Source: Hyphomicrobiales bacterium (GTDB taxonomy: Bacteria > Pseudomonadota > Alphaproteobacteria > Rhizobiales > Rhizobiaceae). From it: DNA of 64,000 nucleotides. Positions 19,902 to 28,054 of this stretch are shown piece by piece. The translations under genes and the position numbers were made by a program. Every line of letters starts with the position of its first letter. Within the stretch, counting starts at the first letter, position 1. The stretch lies in contig UCNE01000002.1 of assembly GCA_900473685.1 (NCBI GenBank), positions 310,001 through 374,000 of the forward strand, read 5' to 3'. The notes beneath the pieces are model-generated. The model ran no database searches, was not told where the DNA came from, and worked only from the letters and a program-made list of their open reading frames with translations.

Positions 19902-20480
19902 ATGTTCGACCCACGCGAAAAGATCGCGCTCTTCATCGACGGGGCCAACCTGTATGCCGCTTCGAAGAGCCTTGGTTTCGACATTGACTATCGCAAGCTT
20001 CTCAAGGCCTTCCAGAAGCGCGGCTACCTGCTGCGGGCTTATTATTACACCGCCCTGATCGAGGACCAGGAATATTCGTCGATCCGGCCGCTCATCGACT
20101 GGCTAGACTATAACGGTTACAAGGTTGTGACAAAACCGGCCAAGGAATTTACCGATTCCCTTGGACGCCGGAAGATCAAGGGCAACATGGACATCGAATT
20201 GGCGATCGATGCGATGGAGCAATCCGAGACAGTCGATCACCTGGTGATCTTTTCCGGCGATGGCGATTTCACAACACTGGTGGAAGCGCTGCAGCGCAAG
20301 GGCCGCAAGGTCTCCGTCGTCTCGACCATGTCGACGCAACCGCCAATGATCGCCGACGATCTGCGCCGTCAGGCCGATCACTTCATCGAACTCGTCAGCC
20401 TGAAGGCCGAAGTTGGCCGCGACCCTTCGGAACGCCCGGTCCGGGTGGTGGAGCCGGTCAGCGACGAATTCAACGACTGA
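19902..20480 (+). CDS. NYN domain protein (LabA/DUF88 family)
   Basis: A 192-residue PIN-like NYN-domain protein, a family of putative metal-dependent RNases. Acidic active-site residues are visible in IALFIDGANLYAASK (Asp13, Asn16), KGNMDIELAIDAM, and HLVIFSGDGDFTTLVEAL. AAGGAAT precedes the ATG at 19902, so the 25 extra upstream codons are rejected. It is transcribed against its neighbours rpoZ and smpB and has its own strong terminator, so it is a single-gene unit. RNA target unknown. Confidence 0.92.
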   Translation: MFDPREKIALFIDGANLYAASKSLGFDIDYRKLLKAFQKRGYLLRAYYYTALIEDQEYSSIRPLIDWLDYNGYKVVTKPAKEFTDSLGRRKIKGNMDIELAIDAMEQSETVDHLVIFSGDGDFTTLVEALQRKGRKVSVVSTMSTQPPMIADDLRRQADHFIELVSLKAEVGRDPSERPVRVVEPVSDEFND

Positions 20481-20484
20481 CATG

Positions 20485-20521
20485 AAAAAGGACCGGCTGA
20501 TTGCAGCCGGTCCTTTTTTTT
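20485..20521 (+). terminator. Strong rho-independent terminator after the NYN gene
   Basis: A perfect 15-bp stem (20485-20499 with 20504-20518), a 4-base loop ATTG and a run of eight T. It starts two bases after the stop-codon triplet region of the NYN gene. The A-rich 5' side means it can also end the leftward smpB transcript. Confidence 0.92.
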
Positions 20522-20544
20522 CAACTCAAACGTCACACCGCGGC

Positions 20545-21021
20545 TTAATGGTCCTTCATCAACCGGCTCTTCTGCCGGTTCCAGTCGCGTTCCTTCTCGC
20601 TCTCCCGCTTATCGTGCAGCTTCTTGCCCTTGCCGAGCGCCAATTCCAGCTTCGCCCTGCCCTGATCGTTGAAATAAATCTTGAGCGGGATGAGCGTCAT
20701 GCCGTCGCGGTTGATCGCGCTCTGCAGCCGGTGCGCTTCACGTTTCGACAACAGCAGCTTGCGGCGGCGGCGCGGCTCATGGTTGAAGCGGTTGGCCTGC
20801 AGATATTCCGGCAAATAGGAATTGATCAGCCACATCTCGCCACCCTCGTCGGTGGCATAGGATTCGGCGATATTGGCCTTGCCTTCGCGCAGCGACTTGA
20901 CCTCGGTGCCGGTCAGAACCAGACCGGCCTCGTAGGTATCGATGATCTCGTAGTTGAAGCGGGCCTTCCGGTTCTCCGCGACAATCTTCTTGACCACACG
21001 CTGGCTGCCCTTCGGTGCCAT
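20545..21021 (-). CDS. smpB: SsrA-binding protein SmpB
   Basis: A 158-residue tmRNA-binding protein required for trans-translation and rescue of stalled ribosomes. Conserved parts: [51 protein letters not shown], and the basic tail after [16 protein letters not shown]. Its ATG overlaps the dapA stop by one base (TGATG), so the two are coupled. No tmRNA gene was recognised in this window. Confidence 0.98.
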   Translation of the reverse strand: MAPKGSQRVVKKIVAENRKARFNYEIIDTYEAGLVLTGTEVKSLREGKANIAESYATDEGGEMWLINSYLPEYLQANRFNHEPRRRRKLLLSKREAHRLQSAINRDGMTLIPLKIYFNDQGRAKLELALGKGKKLHDKRESEKERDWNRQKSRLMKDH

Positions 21022-21905
21022 CAGTTCATCAGCCCCGCGTGACGCAGGGCTGCATCGATGGCAGCCTCGGTTGCGGGCTCCAGCGTCGACATCAGCGGCG
21101 AACGCACGGTGCGGTTCATCTCGCGCAGGCGGTTGAGCGCATATTTGGCGCCACAGAGACCCGGCTCCATGAAGATCGCCTTATGCAGCGGCATCAGCTT
21201 GTCCTGATACTCGAGCGCCTTGGCATAATCGCCGGCAAGCGTCGCCTCCTGGAATTCGGCACAGAGACGCGGCGCGACGTTGGCGGTCACGGAAATGCAG
21301 CCGACACCACCATGGGCGTTAAAACCAAGCGCCGTTGCATCCTCGCCCGAAAGCTGGACAAACCCGGAACCGCAGGCCATGCGCTGCTCGGAGACACGCT
21401 CGATCTTGCCGGTCGCATCCTTGACACCGATGATCGACGGATAGGCCTTGTGCAGGGCCGCCATCGTCTCGACGCTCATATCGACGACCGAGCGGCCGGG
21501 AATGTTGTAGATGACGATCGGCAGCTTCACGCTGTCGGCAATCGCGGCAAAGTGGGCGAAAAGCCCCTTCTGGGTCGGCTTGTTGTAATAGGGAGTGACA
21601 ACCAGAACCGCGTCGGCACCCGCCTTTTCGGCGTGCTGGGCGAGTTCGATGGCTTCGGTCGTGTTGTTGGAGCCTGCGCCAGCAATCACCGGCACCCGCT
21701 TGGCCGCAGTTTCGATGCACAGTTCCACCACGCGTTTATGCTCGGCATGCGACAGGGTGGGCGATTCACCAGTGGTGCCAACCGGCACCAGACCGTGACT
21801 GCCTTCGCTGATCTGCCATTCGACATGCGCGGCAAAGCTATCCGTATCCAGGGCGCCGGAGGCCGTGAACGGGGTGACGAGAGCGGGAATGGATCCCTTG
21901 AACAT
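21021..21905 (-). CDS. dapA: 4-hydroxy-tetrahydrodipicolinate synthase
   Basis: A 294-residue TIM-barrel enzyme that condenses pyruvate with aspartate semialdehyde in the diaminopimelate/lysine pathway. GTTGES is at 43-48, the catalytic Tyr133 is in IVIYNIPGR, and the Schiff-base Lys162 is in [13 protein letters not shown] precedes the ATG. The gene is immediately upstream of smpB, a usual rhizobial pair. Confidence 0.98.
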   Translation of the reverse strand: MFKGSIPALVTPFTASGALDTDSFAAHVEWQISEGSHGLVPVGTTGESPTLSHAEHKRVVELCIETAAKRVPVIAGAGSNNTTEAIELAQHAEKAGADAVLVVTPYYNKPTQKGLFAHFAAIADSVKLPIVIYNIPGRSVVDMSVETMAALHKAYPSIIGVKDATGKIERVSEQRMACGSGFVQLSGEDATALGFNAHGGVGCISVTANVAPRLCAEFQEATLAGDYAKALEYQDKLMPLHKAIFMEPGLCGAKYALNRLREMNRTVRSPLMSTLEPATEAAIDAALRHAGLMN

Positions 21906-22204
21906 GCACGACTCCTGACGGCCCGGGAGCTTGAAACCAACCCACGCTTTAGCCGCATTTCATGGTTAGAAAACAGCCGCACCATAATCATGTGACGTGC
22001 CTGCGGCAAGCACTCTATCGCGCCATTCGTTGCCGGTTCCCGTCTATTGCGCCGGTGTGAGCGGCGGTTTTACGCATTTCAAGGCTCGATCAGCCGCCAG
22101 CATCGACGCGCCGGTATTTATGGGATTGAATGGAAACGCGTAACCTTTCGTTAACAATTGCGTCGCCAAATGAGAGACTATTGAGGGCAAGCGCGGGGTT
22201 CTGG
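21906..22204. other. Divergent promoter region dapA / lytic transglycosylase
   Basis: No gene seen. It separates the leftward dapA and the rightward transglycosylase and must carry both promoters; no element stood out. Confidence 0.5.
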
Positions 22205-24277
22205 ATGCGTGGGCATATGTTTCGCCATATGATTGCGATGCTGGGCGCGTCGGCAATAGCCTTGTCAGCAATGACCGTTTCCGCGCAAGAGCTTCAGGTT
22301 CCCCTGCCCCGGTCCAAACCGCGGACACTGGTGAAGACAGGACGCGCGCCCTCCCCTGAAGTTACCGGCTCGATCATTTCAGCCACCGCTTCGATACCGG
22401 TTACCTCCGCCCTGAAGACCGGACTGGATGCGCTGTCCAACAAGGACACCGCCAACGCGATCCTTGCCCGCAATGCCATGGCCAAGGACACGCTCGACCG
22501 CCACATCCTGACCTGGGCAATCGCCACCTCCGGACAAAAGGGCGTGCCTTCCTATGAAATTGCCGCCGCACAGCAGGAGTTGAAAGGCTGGCCTGGCCTT
22601 GGTGCACTGCGTGCCAATTCCGAGCGGGCGATGTATCGCGAAAACCCGCCGGCGTCCGATGTGCTTTCGGCCTTCGGCACGACACGACCGGAAACGCCCG
22701 ATGGCACCATCATTCTGGCGCGTGCATTGCAACAGACCGGTGACACCAAGGGGGCGGCGAAACTACTGCGCGGCCTGTGGCTGAAAGATGCCCTCGACAA
22801 GGAGACGGAAACCAGAATTCTTGCGGAATTTCCAAACCTGTTGACGACGGCAGACCACAAGCAGCGTATGGAAATGCTGTTATATCGCAGCCGCTTCGAC
22901 CAGGCGGCCCGCTTCAGCGACCTCGGCAAGGCGCAATCGCTTTATCGCGCCTGGATCGCGGTTGCCAAGAAGGCCGACAATGCGGCAGCGCTGATTGCTG
23001 CCGTCGACCGGTCATGGTCCAACGAGCCGGCCTACCTGTTCATTCGCGTCGAATATCTGCGCAAGCAGGAGAAATACGAAGAAGCGGCGAAGCTTCTGAC
23101 CGGTCTCTCGAAGGACAAGGACGCGCTCGTCAATCCGGGTGAGTGGTGGACCGAGCAACGGATCATCAGCCGCGGTCTACTTGACCTGGGCAAGTTCAAG
23201 GCGGCCTATGCGATTGCGGCCAACAATTCGGCCGTCAGCCCGGCCGATATTGTCGACGCGGAATTCCATGCCGGCTGGTATGCATTGCGTGGCCTCAAAG
23301 ACGGGCCAACGGCGGCTCTGCATTTTCAACGCATCCTGAAAGCCTCTAACAGGCCGATCTCGGTTTCGCGGGCATGGTATTGGATGGGACGCGCCGCTGA
23401 AGCCGGCGCCCCCGGCGATGCAAAAGAGTATTTTGCCAAGGCAGCCACCCTTCCCGGCACATTCTACGGACAGCTTGCGGCAGCCCGGCTTGGGCGCACA
23501 GGACTGAACGTCACCTATCCGTCACCGACCGCCGATGACCGTACGCGTTTTGAAGGCCGTGAAGCGGTCGAAGCGATTGCGCGGCTGGAGGAGGCCGGAC
23601 ATGGCTGGCGAGGCGACAATCTCTATCGCGCCCTGGCTGAGGAACTGACCAGCCCCGGCGAACTTGCCATCCTTTCTGCCCGCGCCGAAAAATCCGGCGG
23701 ACACCAACTGTCGCTGCAGATCGGCAAGCTCGCCTTCGGCCGCGGTATCGATGTCGCGGCGCTCGCCTTCCCGATCGGCGTTATTCCGGCAAATGCCAAT
23801 ATCAGCGGTGCCGGCAAGGCGCTGGCCTATGCGATTGCCCGCCAGGAAAGCGCCTTCAACCCGGCGGCGATTTCGCCTGCCAATGCGCGCGGACTGCTGC
23901 AGATCCTGCCCGGCACGGCCAAGGGCGTCGCCGGGCGGCACGGTCTTGCCTATTCGCAGGAGCGGCTGACGACGGATACCGCCTATAACGCCACGCTCGG
24001 CGCGCATTATCTCGGCGAGCAGATCGATGATTTCGGTGGCTCCTATATCCTCACCTTCATCGCCTACAATGCCGGCCCGCGCCGCGTGCCCGACTGGATC
24101 AACCGCTACGGCGACCCGCGCGGCAAGTCGATCGACGACGTCGTCGACTGGATCGAGCGTATTCCGTTTGCCGAAACCCGCAATTATGTGCAGCGGGTGA
24201 TGGAGAACTATCAGGTCTACAAGTCCAGGCTCGGGCAGACGGCCGATATCGTGCAGGATCTGCGCGTCGGGCGCTGA
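22205..24277 (+). CDS. Soluble lytic murein transglycosylase (Slt70-like)
   Basis: A periplasmic enzyme of about 690 residues that cleaves peptidoglycan to 1,6-anhydro-muropeptides. A signal peptide (HMIAMLGASAIALSAMTVSA) leads a long helical superhelix region and a C-terminal SLT domain: AIARQESAFNPAAISPANAR with catalytic Glu548, GLLQILPGTAKGVAGRHG, and FIAYNAGPRRVPDWI. The start is uncertain; ATG 22205 has GGGG about 7 bases before it, with 22130 and 22217 as alternatives. It is transcribed away from dapA. Confidence 0.94.
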   Translation: MRGHMFRHMIAMLGASAIALSAMTVSAQELQVPLPRSKPRTLVKTGRAPSPEVTGSIISATASIPVTSALKTGLDALSNKDTANAILARNAMAKDTLDRHILTWAIATSGQKGVPSYEIAAAQQELKGWPGLGALRANSERAMYRENPPASDVLSAFGTTRPETPDGTIILARALQQTGDTKGAAKLLRGLWLKDALDKETETRILAEFPNLLTTADHKQRMEMLLYRSRFDQAARFSDLGKAQSLYRAWIAVAKKADNAAALIAAVDRSWSNEPAYLFIRVEYLRKQEKYEEAAKLLTGLSKDKDALVNPGEWWTEQRIISRGLLDLGKFKAAYAIAANNSAVSPADIVDAEFHAGWYALRGLKDGPTAALHFQRILKASNRPISVSRAWYWMGRAAEAGAPGDAKEYFAKAATLPGTFYGQLAAARLGRTGLNVTYPSPTADDRTRFEGREAVEAIARLEEAGHGWRGDNLYRALAEELTSPGELAILSARAEKSGGHQLSLQIGKLAFGRGIDVAALAFPIGVIPANANISGAGKALAYAIARQESAFNPAAISPANARGLLQILPGTAKGVAGRHGLAYSQERLTTDTAYNATLGAHYLGEQIDDFGGSYILTFIAYNAGPRRVPDWINRYGDPRGKSIDDVVDWIERIPFAETRNYVQRVMENYQVYKSRLGQTADIVQDLRVGR

Positions 24278-24404
24278 CGACGCCCCTGCCGACGTGCCGG
24301 TCAAAACACCGGAATTGCCAGACGATACAAAGTCCGAAGCCCCTCTTTCGGGACCGGCATGATAGGTTATGGTTCCCCCAGCATTCAGCGAACGGGGGGA
24401 TATC

Positions 24405-25298
24405 GTGGCGAGCACCAAGACCAACTTTCAGGAACAGCGGTTTTCAGCCAGCGACGGATTGCAGCTTTATGCCCGCGATTATGGCCATGGGGATCCACGG
24501 ACGGCGGCGTCACTTCCGGTCGTCTGCCTCCCCGGCCTCAGCCGCAACAGCCGCGACTTTCATCTTCTGGCGACAAGGCTGTCCACCCATCCGGAAAAAC
24601 CACGCCGCGTCGTCGCGCTCGACTATCGGGGGCGCGGTTTTTCGGACTGGGATTCTGACAAAAGCCGGTATCAGCTGCCGGTCGAAGCCGGAGACGTCGT
24701 AAGCACCTGCGCCGCGCTTGATATACCAAGGGCAATCTTCATCGGCACATCACGCGGCGGCCTGATCCTGCATCTCCTTGCCGCCATGCGCCCGGACCTG
24801 CTCGCCGCCGTCGTGCTCAACGATATCGGGCCGGTCATCGAAATCGAAGGGCTCTTGCAAATCCGGAAGTATCTGGAGGCGCAACCGAAGCTACGATCGT
24901 GGGAAGAGGCGGTCGAAAGCCTGAAACGGGTGCATGGCGCGGCCTTCCCTGCCCTCGATGATACGGACTGGAGAGATATGGCAGAGGCTATCTTCCGACA
25001 AAAGGATGGCATGATCGCCGCCGATTTCGACCCTGCCCTGATCGAACCGTTGAAAAGCATGGATGCAAATACGCCAGTGCCGGATCTCTGGGCGCAGTTT
25101 CAGGGGTTTCAGGCAATCCCCCTGATGACCATCAGGGGCGAAAACTCCAGCATTCTTTCGCAGGCGACCGTCTTGGAGATGGGGCGGCGGCATCCGGACA
25201 TGCAATCGGTGACAGCCAAAGGACAAGGGCACGCGCCGCTTTTGCATCGCACTGATCTGCTCTCCGAGATTACCATGTTCATCGACCGGATTGCGTAA
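24405..25298 (+). CDS. Alpha/beta hydrolase
   Basis: A 297-residue alpha/beta-fold hydrolase. The oxyanion region is PVVCLPGLSRNSRDF, the strand before the nucleophile is ALDYRGRGFSDWD, the nucleophile elbow is FIGTSRGGLI with Ser as nucleophile, and the catalytic His lies in KGQGHAPLLHRTD. A GTG at 24405 is preferred because GGGGGA lies 4 bases before it; the ATG at 24369 has no ribosome binding site. Substrate unknown. Confidence 0.88.
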   Translation: MASTKTNFQEQRFSASDGLQLYARDYGHGDPRTAASLPVVCLPGLSRNSRDFHLLATRLSTHPEKPRRVVALDYRGRGFSDWDSDKSRYQLPVEAGDVVSTCAALDIPRAIFIGTSRGGLILHLLAAMRPDLLAAVVLNDIGPVIEIEGLLQIRKYLEAQPKLRSWEEAVESLKRVHGAAFPALDDTDWRDMAEAIFRQKDGMIAADFDPALIEPLKSMDANTPVPDLWAQFQGFQAIPLMTIRGENSSILSQATVLEMGRRHPDMQSVTAKGQGHAPLLHRTDLLSEITMFIDRIA

Positions 25299-25359
25299 GC
25301 AAACCGCGCAGGCACCAGAGGCGCTCGACAAACTCGGGCCAGGAATCCCCCAAACGGAA

Positions 25360-25385
25360 AAAGCCCGGTCTTTCGACCGGGCTTT
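25360..25385 (-). terminator. Terminator of the porin gene
   Basis: An 11-bp perfect stem AAAGCCCGGTC / GACCGGGCTTT with loop TTTC, 24 bases after the porin stop. Read leftward it is followed by TTTCCG; the A/T flanks allow bidirectional use. Confidence 0.85.
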
Positions 25386-25409
25386 CCATCACTGACATGA
25401 AGCCAGAGA

Positions 25410-26456
25410 TTAGAAGTCGCGCTGCAGACGCAGGAAACCAGAGGTTTCGTCGCCACCAACGTTGAAGCGGTTGGAGTCGTCGACGTCCTGGTACTGAACC
25501 GTAGCGAGAGCCTTGAGGCCATCGGTGATCTGGTAGCCAGCCGTCAGGCCAACGCGCCAAGCATCAACACCGTTGATGAAAGCGTAGTCGCCGAAGTACT
25601 GAGCAGCCGGAGTGATGGTCAGCTTGTCAGTTGCCTTGAATTCGTACGACGCAGCAACGGTCCACTCGGATTCGTTGTAGTATGCGTTCGGGTCCGAAGC
25701 CCAGACACCAGCAAGGTTGAACGTGCCAGCACCGAGTTCAGCAGACAGGATAGCGCGAATGGCGCCTTCTTCACGTTCCGTGTCGTATGCACCGAGCAGG
25801 GTAGCCGTTACGCCACCGACCGAGCCGGACAGCATGGCAGCAACGCCAACACCGTTGTCATGTGCATTGAAGGAGTTCGGGAGCTGCGGGCCAACAAGGC
25901 GGATCGGACCATTCAGACCTTCGAGTTCATCAACCGAGATACCGGCCTTGAATGCGCCGCCATCGTAGGTGTACGAGATCGAGTTGAACAGGGTGTTGGT
26001 TGCGAGAGCATCGGTTTCGCCGGCAATGCCGTCGTCCCACCAGCTGTAGTAGTAGCCGAACTTGAAGCCAGCAATCGCGAACGAAGCCGTGTCGAGGAAG
26101 GTCGAGCCGCCATCGTTGGTGTTGTCAGCGTTGGTCTGCAGAACGATCGTGCTTTCGAGCGTGCCAAGTTCAGTGTCGTTCTTGGCGTCGAACTGCAGCT
26201 GGCCACGTGTGAATGTATCCCAGTCAGACGTACCGGACTTGTCACGGCCGAAGTTGGTCTGGAAACGGACGTAGCCGCCGATCTTCAGGCAGGTTTCCGT
26301 GCCCGGGATGTAGAAGTAGCCAGTGCCGAAAGCGTCGCAAACGCGAACGTATTCCATTGGTTCCGGCTCAGCAGCAACGATTGCGTCAGCTGCCTGGGCG
26401 CCGGATACTGCTGCGAGAGCTGCAGCGGAGCCGAGAAGAAGGCTCTTGATGTTCAT
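25410..26456 (-). CDS. Outer membrane porin (Omp2b/RopA type)
   Basis: A 348-residue outer-membrane beta-barrel porin. The signal peptide MNIKSLLLGSAAALAAVSG-AQA is followed by DAIVAAEPEPMEYVRVCDAFG, the standard mature start of rhizobial and Brucella porins; the paired Cys in CDAFG and ETCLKIGG is typical. The C-terminus ends in Phe (FLRLQRDF), as needed for barrel assembly. GGAGG lies 7 bases before the ATG. Codon use is strongly biased, as expected for an abundant protein. Confidence 0.97.
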   Translation of the reverse strand: MNIKSLLLGSAAALAAVSGAQAADAIVAAEPEPMEYVRVCDAFGTGYFYIPGTETCLKIGGYVRFQTNFGRDKSGTSDWDTFTRGQLQFDAKNDTELGTLESTIVLQTNADNTNDGGSTFLDTASFAIAGFKFGYYYSWWDDGIAGETDALATNTLFNSISYTYDGGAFKAGISVDELEGLNGPIRLVGPQLPNSFNAHDNGVGVAAMLSGSVGGVTATLLGAYDTEREEGAIRAILSAELGAGTFNLAGVWASDPNAYYNESEWTVAASYEFKATDKLTITPAAQYFGDYAFINGVDAWRVGLTAGYQITDGLKALATVQYQDVDDSNRFNVGGDETSGFLRLQRDF

Positions 26457-26494
26457 TTCTGACCTCCAGTCAAAAGTTTCAAACAGGTCTGGGT

Positions 26495-26500
26495 ATTATA
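26495..26500 (-). promoter_or_regulatory. Putative -10 element of the porin promoter
   Basis: A consensus TATAAT, read leftward, lies about 40 bases before the porin ATG. No clear -35 box is seen at 16-18 bases, so an activator may be involved. Confidence 0.5.
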
Positions 26501-27341
26501 CTGAAGGACAGTATTCCCTGCCCCATCCCCAACATTTAAGAAGTCGGACGATCAACCGCCCTTGCTTCCGGAGTTGAAAATACAAGACGGGACCGCTGGC
26601 GCAATCACCAACTTGCCAGTTCGTCATGTTTGGCCCGCCCTTCCCCCTGCGCTGTTGCTGAAACGACACAAAAACGCCCCAAGCGGCCTGAAGTTATTAA
26701 CAAGACATTAAGAAAACCCTTTATTCATCAGGGCTTAGCCGTATTCATCCCGGCGTGATCCGTATCATAACGAGGCGAAAACAGGGCAAAACGGCGCTGC
26801 GCTGGCGGATTCCCCGGCATCACGCTGGAGGCGAAGCACCGGCCGTTCCGGCAAACGTGCCCGGTCGGCAAACAGAATCGCGACACCATCTGACCAAATG
26901 GGTGCACGATTCGGAGAATCACGGCCGTGAAGTCGCCCCGGCGCGATTCGTATTCGCGTGGCAGGTGGTCAAACCGCATACGCCACTATCGCCCCCCCTT
27001 TGGCAGACGCCGACATCCACCATACCAGCGGATGAATGTTTATCGAACCGAAACGAGAGAGCTTTCGGCGGTTAGGACCCCGATGGGAATCAATCGATGA
27101 CGGCATGCAAGGGAGAGAGATTGGCACACGTACCCAACGCTACTGCGGGCACCGAAAATTGGATGGGATTTTATACCCACCTTCAGCGGCGCTGTCGCAT
27201 CGCCAAGCGAAGACTGGATCAACCCGGCCAAGTTCCGAATAACCAGAGAAGCGACACTGTGGGGAGTGGGTTTCGACATCAAGCGCGGCAAACGATGCCG
27301 GCGCGACGTGCCTGACAGAAAATCTTGCGGGAAAGGTCTGA
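26501..27341. other. Large gap between porin and tRNA-Ser
   Basis: About 840 bases without a supported gene. The part near the porin (26520-26710) is AT-rich and promoter-like. The frames between 26755 and 27315 lack ribosome binding sites, resemble no protein I know and look like chance. No repeat or RNA structure was recognised. Confidence 0.5.
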
Positions 27342-27431
27342 TGGCGGAGAAGATGGGATTCGAACCCACGATACCCTTCCGGGTATACTCCCTTAGCAGG
27401 GGAGCGCCTTCGACCACTCGGCCACCTCTCC
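27342..27431 (-). tRNA. tRNA-Ser (anticodon GCU)
   Basis: A 90-base class II tRNA read leftward, CCA encoded. The acceptor stem GGAGAGG pairs with CTTCTCC (one G-U), the anticodon stem is CTCCC/GGGAG with loop CTGCTAA giving anticodon GCU, a long variable arm follows (TACCC-GGAA-GGGTA), and the T arm is GTGGG-TTCGAAT-CCCAT. It decodes AGC and AGU. Confidence 0.97.
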
Positions 27432-27788
27432 GTTAGCGCCTGACTAGAGTCAGGAGCCTTTCAATGCAAGGGGTTTTTGTGGTTTCCCGCGACAAAGTTG
27501 ATTTTCCGCGTTGGTTTCAGGGCGTCGCAGACCGCAAACTCGGTTCATGCCGCAACACATCGCCTATAAGAAACGTCTGGTACTTCCTTTCTTGCACCGC
27601 TGTAGCAACCCAAGTCGACAGAGGCGTTCGCCCCCAGGATATTGCAATGGTCAGGGAGCAGGCGGTTGATTCATTGCCGATTGCCCGGTGCGGGGCTGTT
27701 GCGCTAATCCTTGTCTCTATAGAGATCAGAAAAGCCATTCCGCCTTTTTCGCGCGGACGGCAGGCAACAACAGGTTCGGAAATCCATC
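27432..27788. other. Gap between tRNA-Ser and a small gene, with two palindromes
   Basis: No gene seen. CCTGACT-AG-AGTCAGG (27439-27454) lies just upstream of the tRNA 5' end, over its expected promoter. A second perfect palindrome, TCTCTATAGAGA, lies at 27715-27726, upstream of the 59-residue protein. Confidence 0.6.
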
Positions 27789-27968
27789 ATGAGCAATGAC
27801 AGCAAACCGGAAATCAAGGTGACGATCGAGAAGCTGCGCAACGGGCGATGGGCTTTCGTGCTCAAGCGCGGCACAGTCGTCTATCCCGCCCATGGCCAGT
27901 TCACCAACCAGATCGAGGCCATCGCCGCCGGGCAGGCCGCGCTCAGGGCGCTGGAAAACAACCGCTAA
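27789..27968 (+). CDS. Small hypothetical protein, 59 residues
   Basis: Begins MSNDSKPEIKVTIEKLRNGR and continues WAFVLKRGTVVYPAHGQF and AIAAGQAALRALENNR. The repeated charged pattern, good codon use and a strong terminator immediately after it support a real gene. It has no signal peptide or membrane segment. I do not recognise the family; such short proteins with a single beta-rich domain are common in rhizobia. It is convergent with the caspase-like gene. Confidence 0.65.
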   Translation: MSNDSKPEIKVTIEKLRNGRWAFVLKRGTVVYPAHGQFTNQIEAIAAGQAALRALENNR

Positions 27969-27990
27969 GCGACCTGCCTCTTCCTTATAT

Positions 27991-28025
27991 AAAGGGCCGG
28001 CCCTGTCTCACAGGGCCGGCCCTTT
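27991..28025. terminator. Strong bidirectional hairpin terminator
   Basis: A perfect 15-bp inverted repeat (27991-28005 with 28011-28025) around TCTCA, AAA on one side and TTT on the other. It stands between the convergent 59-residue gene and the caspase-like gene and can end both transcripts. Confidence 0.88.
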
Positions 28026-28054
28026 GCGTTTCCCGTCATTTTGGCTGCGATATC

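Noticed and set aside
26755-27315. Several short frames in the gap before tRNA-Ser
   Set aside because: No ribosome binding sites, no similarity to known proteins, and they exist on both strands.
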